DNA of 64,000 nt, taken from contig NZ_CP085530.1 of NCBI RefSeq assembly GCF_020616155.1, positions 2,602,501-2,666,500 of the forward strand, written 5' to 3'. The notes under the pieces are model-generated. The model was not told the DNA's origin. It made no database searches and saw nothing but the letters and a program-made list of their open reading frames with translations. Made by a program: the position numbers and the translations under genes. Below are positions 1-9,565 of this stretch, piece after piece. The stretch is from Vogesella sp. XCS3. Lineage in GTDB: Bacteria > Pseudomonadota > Gammaproteobacteria > Burkholderiales > Chromobacteriaceae. How positions within the stretch are numbered: position 1 is the stretch's first letter; each line of letters opens with the position of its first letter.

Positions 1-51
1 GATAAGCGGTAGCACAGTAGCCTGGGTGCCGGCTGTACACCGCCGCTTATC
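1..51. other. Inverted repeat at window edge
   Basis: GATAAGCGG at 1-9 is repeated inverted as CCGCTTATC at 43-51 around a 33-base loop, just downstream of the carbonic anhydrase stop. It could be a weak terminator or belong to a feature cut by the window edge. No T-run is clear. Confidence 0.25.
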
Positions 52-76
52 TGGTCAAATGATAAAACTACCCCGA

Positions 77-1123
77 TTAGTGGCCGCCTGCCGGTGCTGC
101 GCTCATGCCGGTAGCGGCATTGAAGAAGTTGCCGGCCTTGGTTAGCGCTGCCAGCTTGGCCGGGTCGGTCTCACCGTTGATATTGGTGATGATGAGTTTG
201 CCCTTGCCTTGCTTGTAATCATTGCGGAAGTCGTAAAAGGCACCGATAACGGCGAGCTTGCCGGATTCCACTTCGCCACCGAATTTCAGCATGGCGGATT
301 CCACCTGGTTGTTCACGTTCATCAGTACGCCTTCGTTGACGTTGATGCCTTTGGGGATATTGATGGTGAGCAACTCTTTCTGGATGGGGCGCTCCAGTTT
401 GCTGAAGTCACCGCTGGCCGCCGCCACGGCACCGCAAACCGCGTGGCCAATGAACATCAGCAGCGGGGTGTTGAGGTGGCGTACGCCATATTCGATCGAG
501 CCTTCCGAGGTAGCCAGCTGGTTACCGATATTGCGCACCATGAACAGGTCGTTAACCGCATCAGGGTGGAACGCATTGCTTTGCACTCGGGAATCGGCAC
601 AGGTCACCACGGTGGCGCGCGGCGTTTGCTTGCTGGCGAATTTGTCGAAATAGCTGCTGTTATTGCGCTTCATGTAATTGGTGTTGGCCGCCAGCATGGC
701 TTTTACCAGGTTTTGGACTTTGCCGGCTTCGCTGTCATGGCCGTGGCCATCGTCCTGGGCATCACCATGCCCTGCAGCAGCACCGTGCGCACTGACTTTG
801 CCATGGCTGGCCGCAGGCTTGTGGCTGCTAGCCGGACGGGCGTGGCCGGTGGTCGTAGCTGGCTTATGCACCGCCGAGGCTGTATGGATAGCCGGGCGGC
901 GCAGCGGATGGATGGATGGTGCCAAGGCTTCGGGTGCTTTGGCCTCTGCCGGTGCGCCATGGCCAGCCGCCTCTGCAGGCTTGGCGGCCTCGGCAGGGGC
1001 GGCGTGGCTGGCCGCTGCTTTTGGCGGGGCGGCGGGGGCATGCGCGTCGTTTGCCATGGCCGCTGTGGTGCCGAGTGTAAGTAGCGCGCCAAGCAGCGCT
1101 TTAACCATCCCCTTGTATTCCAT
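77..1123 (-). CDS. Periplasmic beta-class carbonic anhydrase with long His/Ala/Pro/Lys-rich N-terminal extension
   Basis: Zinc enzyme interconverting CO2 and bicarbonate. Seen: a signal peptide (about residues 1-25, ending TAAMA), a low-complexity region rich in Ala, Pro, His and Lys (about 25-135), then a beta-CA core with the zinc/catalytic motif CADSR (C175, D177, R179) and the second ligand pair HAVC (H227, C230). The ATG at 1123 is preferred over an upstream TTG (1138) because AAGGTG sits just upstream. The core is complete. The extension is unusual for the family and could bind metal or the cell wall; that is inference. It stands alone, with no visible operon partner. Confidence 0.9.
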   Translation of the reverse strand: MEYKGMVKALLGALLTLGTTAAMANDAHAPAAPPKAAASHAAPAEAAKPAEAAGHGAPAEAKAPEALAPSIHPLRRPAIHTASAVHKPATTTGHARPASSHKPAASHGKVSAHGAAAGHGDAQDDGHGHDSEAGKVQNLVKAMLAANTNYMKRNNSSYFDKFASKQTPRATVVTCADSRVQSNAFHPDAVNDLFMVRNIGNQLATSEGSIEYGVRHLNTPLLMFIGHAVCGAVAAASGDFSKLERPIQKELLTINIPKGINVNEGVLMNVNNQVESAMLKFGGEVESGKLAVIGAFYDFRNDYKQGKGKLIITNINGETDPAKLAALTKAGNFFNAATGMSAAPAGGH

Positions 1124-1195
1124 ATGGACACCTTGCAAATTTATGTGAGCTTTTAACAGTATCGGCGTTAGCCGGGAAAACTCAATTGTCTGATA

Positions 1196-2125
1196 TCAGT
1201 CTTTTGCCGTGCGTGGGCGCATCTGGCTAAGCAATACGCCGCCTAACACCATGGCGCAGGCAAACGCCTGGGTAGTATTAAGTGTTTCGTCCAGATACAG
1301 CCAGGCCAGTACCAGCGTAAACAGCGGGATGAGGTTGATAAACGCACCGGCCAGCGCAACGGGCACTTTGCCCACCGCCCAGGTATACATGCCGTAAGCG
1401 CCCAGCGTGATACAGGCGCCCAGGTATAGCACCCATAGCATGGCGTCCAGCGGGTAGTGTTGCGGCCAACTACCCCATGGCGTGAGCAGCGCCGCGCCAA
1501 ACCATACACTGCCCATCAGGGTTTGCGTGGCGGTGATGACCAGCGCGGAATAACGGGTAGAGAGCTTCTTGGCAATCAACACGTAGCCGGTTGCGCAGAG
1601 CATGGCGAGGAACTCCAGCAAATTACCCAGTACCGGGTTGGGGGCGCTCGCCTGCGCTTCGCTACCGCCGGTCAGTACCAGCACCCCGCCCAGCGATAGC
1701 GCCAAGCCCAGCCAGACCGTACGCGGCTGCCGGTCTTTCAGCAGAAAATGCGCGCCGACCGCCACCAGTAGCGGCAAGGTGGCCGTAATCATGCCGGCTT
1801 GCGATGCGCTGGTATGCAGCAGCGCTTGCGCCTCGAACAAGAAGTACAGGCAGGGCTCGCACAGCCCCATCAGCAGTAGCCAGCGCCAGTCGCCGGCCTG
1901 GTAGCGCCAGCGTTGGCCGCGACGCAGCAGAAACGGCAGCATGCAGACACTGGCGATGATCATGCGGCAGAACAGCACGAATAGCGGGTCGAAGACGGCA
2001 AACACCGTCTTGAGGGCGATAAATGAGCTGGACCACAGCAGCATGGCTGCGGTGAGGGCGATATAGGGCAACATGGTGACGCCTGTCATGCGTAGAGCGA
2101 GCGGGCGAGTGTGACGCAGCGGCAT
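1196..2125 (-). CDS. EamA/DMT-family transporter
   Basis: Ten-helix drug/metabolite transporter of the inner membrane, probably exporting a small metabolite. Seen: 309 residues, two repeats of about five hydrophobic helices, opening with YIALTAAMLLWSSSFIALK, the usual EamA start, and GGVLVLTGG at the end of the first repeat. The substrate cannot be deduced. The start is uncertain: ATGs at 2125, 2089 and 2074 are in frame and none has a clear ribosome site; the 2074 start puts the first helix right at the N-terminus, as is usual. It lies downstream of the chemoreceptor gene but is separated from it by an inverted repeat. Confidence 0.85.
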   Translation of the reverse strand: MPLRHTRPLALRMTGVTMLPYIALTAAMLLWSSSFIALKTVFAVFDPLFVLFCRMIIASVCMLPFLLRRGQRWRYQAGDWRWLLLMGLCEPCLYFLFEAQALLHTSASQAGMITATLPLLVAVGAHFLLKDRQPRTVWLGLALSLGGVLVLTGGSEAQASAPNPVLGNLLEFLAMLCATGYVLIAKKLSTRYSALVITATQTLMGSVWFGAALLTPWGSWPQHYPLDAMLWVLYLGACITLGAYGMYTWAVGKVPVALAGAFINLIPLFTLVLAWLYLDETLNTTQAFACAMVLGGVLLSQMRPRTAKD

Positions 2126-2142
2126 GCTGGCGTCAAAACGAC

Positions 2143-2168
2143 TGCGGCCAACCCCAGGGTTGGCCGCA
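2143..2168. terminator. Paired uptake-word hairpin downstream of the chemoreceptor gene
   Basis: TGCGGCCAAC (2143-2152) and its complement GTTGGCCGCA (2159-2168) face each other across 6 bases, making a strong hairpin 17 bases past the chemoreceptor stop (minus strand). Paired uptake words at gene ends are a known arrangement in Neisseria. There is no T-run, so termination is inferred. Confidence 0.55.
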
Positions 2169-2184
2169 CACGGGATGAATAGCC

Positions 2185-3792
2185 TTACAGCTTATAAGCG
2201 GAAACGGTTTGCTGCATGCTGGACGCCAGCTCGCGCAGGCGCTGCGCCTGGCTGGATGCCTCGCCGGCAGCGACCGCGTTGTCGGTAGCCATGCTGGCTA
2301 CCGCCTCTACCTGATGGGCAATGCCATTCGTGGCAGCGCCCTGTTCGCGGATGGCCAGGGTAATTTCCCCTACCAGCTCACAGCTTTGAGTGGCACTGCT
2401 CACGATATCGCCCATCACTTCGCTGGCACGCCCGGCTTCGGCCACGCCGCCATCCACCCGCTCGACCGCCGCCTGCATGCGGGAAACCGCGCTGCCGGAC
2501 ACACTCTGGATGGCACTGACGCTGGCTTCGATTTCCTGGGTAGACAGCGCGGTACGCTCGGCCAGCTTGCGCACCTCGTCGGCCACCACGGCAAAACCAC
2601 GGCCCATTTCGCCGGCGCGAGCCGCCTCGATGGCCGCGTTCAGCGCCAGCAGGTTGGTCTGGTCCGCCACATCGCGAATCACCGATACCACACTGGCGAT
2701 TTCGCGGCTTCGCTCGTCCAGCTGCGCCATATTGCCCGACGCCTCACCCACGGCGGACGAAATGGCATGAATGCTGCCGACGGTGCTGTCGATCACCTTG
2801 CGGCCACCGCCAGCGCTGGCACCCGCGCTACGTACCAGCTGGTCGGCTTCCTGCGCCCGGTCGCCAACATGGTTGATACTGACCGTGATTTCTTCCAGTG
2901 CCGCCGCCATCGCTGCCGCCGATTCAGACTGTACGTCCGAGCCGTGCGCTACCTTGTGCGCCGCCCCTGCTACGGCTTCGGATGCTTCGTTAATCTGGCG
3001 GGCACCATCCATGATCCGGCTCAGGCTGCCACGCAGGCTGTCGATCAGCTGGTTGAAAGCCGTGAGCATTTCCGCGATTTCATCTTTGCCCTGGACCTGG
3101 GCACGGCGGGTAAAGTCCAGGTTACCGGCAATGTCCTGCATCAGCTGGCGTGCGCCACCCAGGCCACGGTTCACCTGGCGGTACAGCGTAAAACCGATAA
3201 TGCCCACCAGCAGCGCGCCCAGCGCGGTCAGCGCGATGGTGATTCCCAGCGATTGGCCCTGGATGGCAGCCGAACTCACTCGGTTTTGCTCTACATAGGT
3301 ATTGTTGTACTTGGCGTGCTTATCCAGCGCAGCCACCGCTTCATTGATTGCTGGCAGATTACGTTCGTACAGTACACGGGCTTCTTCGGTACGCTGCTGG
3401 CGCGACAGATCCAGAATGTTTCCATAGAAGCTCCATACCCGCTGCAACTTCTGGCGCTCGTCATCCAGCAAGCGTTTGTCTTCCGGGTCTGCTACCAACT
3501 CTTCATAAGATTTGAGCGATGCCTCGGTCAGGTTACGCTGCTCTTTCATTTCGGCTTCAATCGCCTGCAGACGGCTAGCATCGGTATTGATGACGTGCAG
3601 CAAGACCAAGCCGTTGTAATCCAGAAAATTGGCACGGGCATCGGCCAATAACTGAATGCTGGCAATGGTGGTTTCCGAGTCGTCCAGTAGCCCCTGGAAG
3701 CGCTTGAGCTGCCAGATCGCACCGCTACCCAACACCAGCATGCCCAAGACAGTGATCGATACCAGCAGGCCGAGTTTATGCGCAATTTTCAT
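2185..3792 (-). CDS. Methyl-accepting chemotaxis protein, membrane-bound
   Basis: Transducer that passes periplasmic ligand binding to CheA/CheW. Seen: TM1 (about 8-29), a roughly 150-residue periplasmic helical region resembling a 4HB_MCP sensor, TM2 (about 183-205), a HAMP region, and the signalling domain with the conserved tip [20 protein letters not shown] followed by [17 protein letters not shown]. The length, 535 residues, is normal for the class. The ATG at 3792 follows AAGGGGAAG. The C-terminus has no NWETF-type tether for CheR. It is monocistronic, upstream of a DMT gene. The ligand is unknown. Confidence 0.95.
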   Translation of the reverse strand: MKIAHKLGLLVSITVLGMLVLGSGAIWQLKRFQGLLDDSETTIASIQLLADARANFLDYNGLVLLHVINTDASRLQAIEAEMKEQRNLTEASLKSYEELVADPEDKRLLDDERQKLQRVWSFYGNILDLSRQQRTEEARVLYERNLPAINEAVAALDKHAKYNNTYVEQNRVSSAAIQGQSLGITIALTALGALLVGIIGFTLYRQVNRGLGGARQLMQDIAGNLDFTRRAQVQGKDEIAEMLTAFNQLIDSLRGSLSRIMDGARQINEASEAVAGAAHKVAHGSDVQSESAAAMAAALEEITVSINHVGDRAQEADQLVRSAGASAGGGRKVIDSTVGSIHAISSAVGEASGNMAQLDERSREIASVVSVIRDVADQTNLLALNAAIEAARAGEMGRGFAVVADEVRKLAERTALSTQEIEASVSAIQSVSGSAVSRMQAAVERVDGGVAEAGRASEVMGDIVSSATQSCELVGEITLAIREQGAATNGIAHQVEAVASMATDNAVAAGEASSQAQRLRELASSMQQTVSAYKL

Positions 3793-3890
3793 TACTTCCC
3801 CTTATGCAGATTCTTATAGATTTACACTTTAGATAGTATGCGCATTTTTGCGGGGCAATGATGAAATCTGTGCGTCCGCCAGCCTCTTGT

Positions 3891-5210
3891 TTACGGCCGG
3901 CGATAATCCGCAGGCTGGATGCCGTAGCGCACCAGCTTGTCGTACAAGGTTTTGCGGGCAATGCCCAGCGCTTGGGCGGTAGCGGACACATCCCCCGCCA
4001 GGCTTTGTAAAGCCGCAACAATGGCACGTGCCTCGAACTGCTCTACCTGCCGTGGCAGGCTGGCGTTGCTACACGGGGCGTCATCGTCCAGCCCCAGCAC
4101 CCAGCGCTCGGCCGCGTGCGCCAGCTCGCGCACATTGCCCGGCCAGGGGGCCGCCATCAGGGCGGCCAGGTTGGCCGCAGACAGCGCGGGTGCCGGGCGG
4201 GCAAAACGGGCGGCGGCCCGCTGGGCAAAATGGTGGAATAGCTGCGGGATATCCTCGGCACGCTCGCGCAGCGGCGGCAGGCGCAGGGTAACCACGTTCA
4301 GCCGGTAGTACAGGTCGGCACGAAAACGCCCGGCCGCACTTTCCGCTTTCAGGTCCAGCTTGGTGGCGGCCACCACCCGGCACTGCACCGGGTGGGCACG
4401 GTTGCTGCCCAGGCGCTCCACACTGCGGGTTTCCAGCACACGCAGCAGCTTGGCCTGCAGCGGCAGGGGCATGCCTTCTATTTCATCCAGAAACAGCGTG
4501 CCGCCGTGCGCGTACTCAATCTTGCCGATGCGGCGTTTGCTGGCGCCGGTATAGGCACCGGGTTCGGCGCCGAACATCTCGCTTTCAAACACCGTTTCCG
4601 GCAAGGCGGCACAGTTGATGGCCACAAACTCGCCACGGGCACCCGGCCCGGCCTGGTGCAGGGCGCGGGCCACCAGCTCTTTGCCGCTGCCGGTCTCCCC
4701 CAGTACCAGTACGTCGGCGTCGGTACCGGCTACCGTGGCCAGCCGGGCCTTGAACTGCAGCATGGCCGGGGCGTCGCCCAGTAGCAGGCTGTCTATGCCG
4801 TTGCCGGACAGGCTGGCACGCAAGCGGCGGTTTTCCAGCTGTAAACGCCGCTGTGCCATAGCCCGGCTCACGGCGTCGATCAGGCGGTCGCGCGGCCAGG
4901 GTTTTTCCAGAAAATCCCAGGCACCATCACGCATGGCTTGTACCGCCATGCCGACGTCGCCATGGCCGGTTACCAGTAGCACCGGCAGCTCGGCATCTTG
5001 CTGGCGCAAGCTGGCAAACAGCTGCAAACCGCTCATACCCGGCAGGCGTACATCGCTCAGCACGATACAAGCAGGGTTGGCCGCAAATTGTGCGAGCGCG
5101 GCTTCGGCACTGCCGCAGGCCTGCACGCTAAAGTCGGCCAGCTCCAGCGTCTGGGCACAGGCTTCGCGCACGGAGGCATCGTCTTCTACCAGCAAGATAT
5201 AGGGTGTCAT
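3891..5210 (-). CDS. dctD: Sigma-54-dependent response regulator DctD
   Basis: Enhancer-binding activator of C4-dicarboxylate transport genes. Seen: receiver domain with phospho-acceptor D53 and K103; AAA+ domain with Walker A GETGSGKE (171-178), a GAYTGA loop (218-223; Phe to Tyr in the usual GAFTGA sigma-54 contact) and Walker B LFLDE (239-243); and a Fis-type helix-turn-helix at the C-terminus (about 395-432). The length, 439, is typical. Its ATG overlaps the dctB stop by 4 bases, so the two are co-translated. A sigma-54 promoter and two dyads lie at the head of the same operon (10575-10715), which suggests it drives its own operon. Confidence 0.93.
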   Translation of the reverse strand: MTPYILLVEDDASVREACAQTLELADFSVQACGSAEAALAQFAANPACIVLSDVRLPGMSGLQLFASLRQQDAELPVLLVTGHGDVGMAVQAMRDGAWDFLEKPWPRDRLIDAVSRAMAQRRLQLENRRLRASLSGNGIDSLLLGDAPAMLQFKARLATVAGTDADVLVLGETGSGKELVARALHQAGPGARGEFVAINCAALPETVFESEMFGAEPGAYTGASKRRIGKIEYAHGGTLFLDEIEGMPLPLQAKLLRVLETRSVERLGSNRAHPVQCRVVAATKLDLKAESAAGRFRADLYYRLNVVTLRLPPLRERAEDIPQLFHHFAQRAAARFARPAPALSAANLAALMAAPWPGNVRELAHAAERWVLGLDDDAPCSNASLPRQVEQFEARAIVAALQSLAGDVSATAQALGIARKTLYDKLVRYGIQPADYRRP

Positions 5211-6991
5211 GGGGTATCAGTATCCGTTTGCGGCAGGTGCAAGGTAAAGCAGGCACCGCCTTGCGGCAGGTTTGCCGCCTCTATATTGCCACCAGCATCG
5301 CGCACGATACCGGCCACAATCGCCAGCCCCAGACCCAGGCCGTGGCCATAGGCTTTAGTAGAGTAAAACGGCTCCAGTACCCGTTGCGGGTTATCCGCGG
5401 GCAGGCCGGGGCCATTGTCGCGCACGTGCAAAATGGCCTGCCCAGGCGCGGATTGCAGGGTGATGTAAATGTCGCGCTGCGGCTGCTGGGCCATGGCATC
5501 GGCAGCATTACGCAGCAAATTGCCCAGCAGCTGTTCTGCGGCCAGCGGGTCGAGCGGCAGGCTGGCTGCGGGCGGGTACTGCCAGTGGCAATGTACACCG
5601 CTATTGGCCAAGGCCTGCTCCATCACCTGCTGCAGCTCGGCCAGGGGGGAGTCGCCATGTACCGGGCGGCGGGTGGCAAACAGCTTGAGTTCTGCCGTCA
5701 TGGCGGCCAGCTTGTCTGTTTCACGCAGGATGCGCCCCAGGTTGCCATCTGCCTCATCCAGACGGCTACGCGCCAGAAACAGCCGCGTGTTGTCGGCAAA
5801 ACTGCGCAGTGCCGCCAGCGGCTGGTTCAGCTCGTGGGCAATACCGGTGGCCATGCGGCCCAGTGCAGCCAGCTTGCCGGTACGGATAAGCTCGGCCTGG
5901 GTGTCGCGTAGTGCCTGCTCGGCTTGTAGTCTTTCCGAGACTTCGTCCTGCAGGCGCAGGTTGGCCGCAGCCAGCTCGGCGGTACGCTCGGCCACGGTGC
6001 GCTCCAGCGTGAGCTGGGCGGCCAGCCGCTCGCGCACGCGGCGCAAGCGCAAACGTGCATACAAGGCTGCCAGCGTCAGCACCAGCAAGGCCAGGCCGCT
6101 GACGGCTCCGGCCAGCCAGGCCTGCTCGCGCGCGGGCCGGGTATCGCCGAGCAACATCATGCGCCAGCCCAGGCGGCCAACCTGGCGGCTAACGATCAGA
6201 TAATCTTGTCGCCCCAGGCTGAGGCTATCGTTGCCGTGCCAGATGAATGGCAGGGTTTGCAGGGGTGAGGTGTAGTACTGGCGGGTATTGGCCAGCCGGG
6301 TACGCACATCCTGTGGCAAAGGGGCCAGGGTGGCAAACTTCCAGGCGCTACTGGCGGCCAGGGTCACCACGCCTTGCAAGTCGGCTACCAGCACACGCTC
6401 GCCACTGCGCGCCCAGGCCGACTCCAGCGGGGACAGGTCGATCTTGGTTACCACCACGCCTTGTACCTCGCCTTGCAGCCACACCGGGCGGGCAATGAAC
6501 ATGCCGGGCTGGCGCGTGGTGGCACCCACACCAAAGAAGCGGCCGGTTTCCCCGCGCAGCGCAGCACGAAAATAAGGGCGAAAAGCGTAGTTATTGCCTA
6601 TCAGGCTGTCGCCGCTTTGCCAGTTGCTGCTGGCCAGCGTCGTGCCCTGGCGGTCCAGGACAAACAGCTGGGCGGTACCGGCTTCGCCATTCACATCGGC
6701 CAGGTAACGGTTGATGCGCGCTTGCAGCGCAGGGTTGGCCGCATCGCCCAGTAGCTGGCTTACATTCGGGTCGCGCGATACCACATAGGGCAAGGCTTCA
6801 AAGCGGTCCAGCTCGGCGTCCAGCGCCGTGGCGTACAGCGCCAGCCGGTGCGACAGCACCTCGCGCAGCTCGCCTTGCGCCGTACGCCAGCTGGCCCAGC
6901 CACTCAGTGCCGCGATCAGGGCGATAAGCAGCAGGCCAAACAGCAGACGCGCGGGCGCCCGCTGCGGCGGGGGGGCTGGCTGGGTGGTCAC
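5207..6991 (-). CDS. dctB: Sensor histidine kinase DctB
   Basis: Inner-membrane kinase partner of DctD, sensing external C4-dicarboxylates or related acids. Seen: TM1 (about 15-35), a periplasmic double-PDC/Cache region (about 40-285), TM2 (about 292-313), a coiled coil, H-box ATGIAHELNQP with H386, N-box LLRNAADAM with N495, G1 VRDNGPGLP and G2 GHGLGLGLA. The 594-residue length is standard for DctB. The start is GTG at 6991 with AAGGA 8 bases upstream, 3 bases after the DUF1850 stop. Its position inside the TRAP operon suggests the transporter's own substrate is the ligand. Confidence 0.92.
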   Translation of the reverse strand: MTTQPAPPPQRAPARLLFGLLLIALIAALSGWASWRTAQGELREVLSHRLALYATALDAELDRFEALPYVVSRDPNVSQLLGDAANPALQARINRYLADVNGEAGTAQLFVLDRQGTTLASSNWQSGDSLIGNNYAFRPYFRAALRGETGRFFGVGATTRQPGMFIARPVWLQGEVQGVVVTKIDLSPLESAWARSGERVLVADLQGVVTLAASSAWKFATLAPLPQDVRTRLANTRQYYTSPLQTLPFIWHGNDSLSLGRQDYLIVSRQVGRLGWRMMLLGDTRPAREQAWLAGAVSGLALLVLTLAALYARLRLRRVRERLAAQLTLERTVAERTAELAAANLRLQDEVSERLQAEQALRDTQAELIRTGKLAALGRMATGIAHELNQPLAALRSFADNTRLFLARSRLDEADGNLGRILRETDKLAAMTAELKLFATRRPVHGDSPLAELQQVMEQALANSGVHCHWQYPPAASLPLDPLAAEQLLGNLLRNAADAMAQQPQRDIYITLQSAPGQAILHVRDNGPGLPADNPQRVLEPFYSTKAYGHGLGLGLAIVAGIVRDAGGNIEAANLPQGGACFTLHLPQTDTDTP

Positions 6992-6994
6992 GGC

Positions 6995-7363
6995 TTAATC
7001 CTTGCAAGGTGCTACGGTGGTGACAGTATCGTCGGCGGGCAGCCAGTGCCACAAGGGCTGGCAAGGCTGGCCGGGCAGGCACAAGCGGTAGTCCGGCACG
7101 TAGGCGCTGCGCGTCAGGCGCAGCGCCGGTACCCGCAGTGGCAGGGTGTAGGTCCAGGCACCGTTTTGCCACACGGCCCCGTCGGGCACCTCCATGCCGG
7201 CACCGCTACCTCGTACTGTCGCGGCGGCAAGCAGCAGGCCATCCGGCGCTACCTGCCATTGCTCTTGCCAGTCTATCTTTTCGATAGAGTGCGTCCACAC
7301 CAGGGTAAAAGCCGTCACCAGCAGCTTGATGCTGGTGACGGCGGTCGTCAGGCACAGTGCCAT
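6995..7363 (-). CDS. DUF1850 family protein
   Basis: Small protein of unknown function (122 residues) whose family is regularly found beside fused TRAP permeases. Seen: an N-terminal hydrophobic stretch (about 8-25) that could be a signal or anchor, then a soluble domain with IEKIDWQEQW, the W/R-rich centre typical of DUF1850, and a late Cys pair CLPGQPC. Its ATG at 7363 overlaps the permease stop (ATGA), so translation is coupled. It may assist transport or substrate delivery; there is no direct evidence. Confidence 0.8.
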   Translation of the reverse strand: MALCLTTAVTSIKLLVTAFTLVWTHSIEKIDWQEQWQVAPDGLLLAAATVRGSGAGMEVPDGAVWQNGAWTYTLPLRVPALRLTRSAYVPDYRLCLPGQPCQPLWHWLPADDTVTTVAPCKD

Positions 7364-9390
7364 CAGGCTTGCTGCAACACGGGCTGACGACGGTGGCGGT
7401 ACAGGTGCCAGGCCACGAACACGGCGCTGGCGGCAAAGCCCAGCTCGTCGGTCAGCGGCAAGGCCGCCACCAGCAAGCACGCGGCCAAAAAGGCCAGCAC
7501 CCGCTCGCCCAGCAGCAGGTGGCGCAGCCAGAAACCGATGGCCACCACACCCCATAGCGATACCGCCAGCAGCGCCTTGCCAAAGGCGTAGCCTGCGGCC
7601 AACCAGTCAGCCTCGCCGCTGAACTGCAGCATCAAGGCCGGCGCATACACCGCCATATACGGCACGATAAAGCCGGCAATGGCGATCTGCACCGCACGGA
7701 TACCGATCTTCAGCCCCGACTCGCGCGCGATGGGTGCGGCGGCAAAGGCGGCCAGCGCTACCGGCGGGGTCAGGTCAGCCATGATGCCGAAGTAGAACAC
7801 GAACATGTGCGACACGATCAGCGGCACCCCCAGATCCAGCAGTGCCGGTGCCGCAATGGCACTGGTAATGATGTAGTTGGGGATGGTGGGAATGCCCATA
7901 CCCAGCACCAGGCAGGTAATCATGGTGAGGACCAGCGACAGGAACAGGCTATGGCTGCCCAGCGCCACCACATAACCGGCAAAGGTCGTGGCAATACCGG
8001 TCAACGTGATACTGCCGATGATCACCCCCACCAGCGCGCAGGCCACCCCTACCGGCAGGGCGTGCATGGCGCCGTCCACCAGGGCGGTGTAAGCAGTACG
8101 CAATACCGGGCGGCCATCCTGGCGCAGCCACAATGCCACGGCCAACACGGCAATTACGGCGATGGGCACAATAATGCCGCCCTTGGCAAAGCCCGCCGTG
8201 AGCAAGCCCAGACCCAGCCAGAAGATAACGCGCAAGGCCGTACCGCGAATGCGCAGTGCCAGCGCCGAGCCAAAGATCAGGATCACCGTCAGTACCAGAC
8301 CCATCATGCCGGAGAACAGCGGCGTGAAACCGGCAAACAGCAGGTAGACCAGGCCCAGTAGCGGCAGCAGCAGGTACCACTGTTCGCGCACCGCTTTCCA
8401 CGGGTCGGGGCATTCCGCCTTGGGCAGGCCCACCAGCCCGGCGCGGCCGGCCTCCAGATGCACCATCCAGAAGGTAGTAAAGAAATACAGCACCGCCGGC
8501 AGCAAGGCCGCCTTGCAGATATCCACGTACGGTACGTTGATGGTTTCGGCCATGATGAAGGCCACCGCGCCCATCACCGGCGGCATGATCTGGCCACCCA
8601 TGGAGCTGGTGGCTTCTACCGCGCCGGCAAAGTCGGCCTTGTAGCCGAACTTCTTCATCAGCGGAATGGTGAACTGGCCGGTGGTCACCACGTTGGCCAC
8701 ACCAGACCCGTTAATCGTGCCCATCAGGCCGGACGAAATCACCGCTACCTTGGCCGGGCCACCACGGGTATGCCCCACCGTGCCCAATGCAAAGTCGTTG
8801 AACAGGCGAATCATGCCGGCTTGTTCCAGAAAGGCACCAAACAGGATGAACAGAAAGATATAGCCGGAGGACACATAGGTCGGCGTGCCATAGATGCCTT
8901 CGGTGCCGAATGCCAGCTGGCCGACGATCTGGTCCAGCCCGTAACCGCGGTGCGCCAGATCGCCAGGCAGGTATTCACCAAAGGCGGCGTAGCCCAGAAA
9001 AGTCAGGCAGATCAGCGGCAGCGCCAGGCCCATCACCCGGCGGGCACCTTCGAACACCAGCAGCAGGGTAACAATACCCACGCCCATGTCCAGCGAGGTC
9101 ATCTCGCCGGCGCGCTGGATCAGGTCGGCCTCGAATACCCAGTGATAAAACGCCAGCGCAAACGACAAACCGGCCAGCGCGTAACCCGCCAGCCCGCCCC
9201 CTGCCCCGCGCTGGCCACGGGTGTTATACAGCTGGAACACCAGCAACAGCAAAAAGCCCACGTGCAAAGCACGCACCACACTGCTGGATAGCGGGCTGAA
9301 CGCGGCAGTAATGATCTGGAAAACAGAAAACAGCAGTGCTGTCAGCAGAATGCTGCGCGGCAAGCTGCCCTGTTGTTGTGAGTCACTCAT
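7363..9390 (-). CDS. TRAP transporter fused permease (4TM/12TM, DctQM type)
   Basis: Membrane component of a TAXI-type TRAP system: secondary, ion-driven uptake of organic acids using a periplasmic receptor. Seen: 675 residues with many hydrophobic helices, an N-terminal DctQ-like part fused to a DctM-like part, and signature stretches MGTINGSGVANVVTTGQFTI and GMGIPTIPNYIITSAIAAPA. The ATG at 9390 with GAGAGG upstream is chosen over an in-frame upstream start that lacks a ribosome site. It follows the TAXI receptor gene and overlaps the DUF1850 start. Confidence 0.93.
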   Translation of the reverse strand: MSDSQQQGSLPRSILLTALLFSVFQIITAAFSPLSSSVVRALHVGFLLLLVFQLYNTRGQRGAGGGLAGYALAGLSFALAFYHWVFEADLIQRAGEMTSLDMGVGIVTLLLVFEGARRVMGLALPLICLTFLGYAAFGEYLPGDLAHRGYGLDQIVGQLAFGTEGIYGTPTYVSSGYIFLFILFGAFLEQAGMIRLFNDFALGTVGHTRGGPAKVAVISSGLMGTINGSGVANVVTTGQFTIPLMKKFGYKADFAGAVEATSSMGGQIMPPVMGAVAFIMAETINVPYVDICKAALLPAVLYFFTTFWMVHLEAGRAGLVGLPKAECPDPWKAVREQWYLLLPLLGLVYLLFAGFTPLFSGMMGLVLTVILIFGSALALRIRGTALRVIFWLGLGLLTAGFAKGGIIVPIAVIAVLAVALWLRQDGRPVLRTAYTALVDGAMHALPVGVACALVGVIIGSITLTGIATTFAGYVVALGSHSLFLSLVLTMITCLVLGMGIPTIPNYIITSAIAAPALLDLGVPLIVSHMFVFYFGIMADLTPPVALAAFAAAPIARESGLKIGIRAVQIAIAGFIVPYMAVYAPALMLQFSGEADWLAAGYAFGKALLAVSLWGVVAIGFWLRHLLLGERVLAFLAACLLVAALPLTDELGFAASAVFVAWHLYRHRRQPVLQQA

Positions 9391-9565
9391 GAAACCTCTC
9401 CTGCAAAAGCCCTGGCGTGGCGCACAGGCCGTGCCGGCAGGCCAACCCCCGTTGTACCTGCCGCCAGCACTGCCTGCGGCCAACCTGGCTAAACCTGAAA
9501 CCAAGGTAAAACACAGCCACCCCACGCTTGGCGACAGCGCCGGGCTGGCTGCGTATTGGTGGCGC

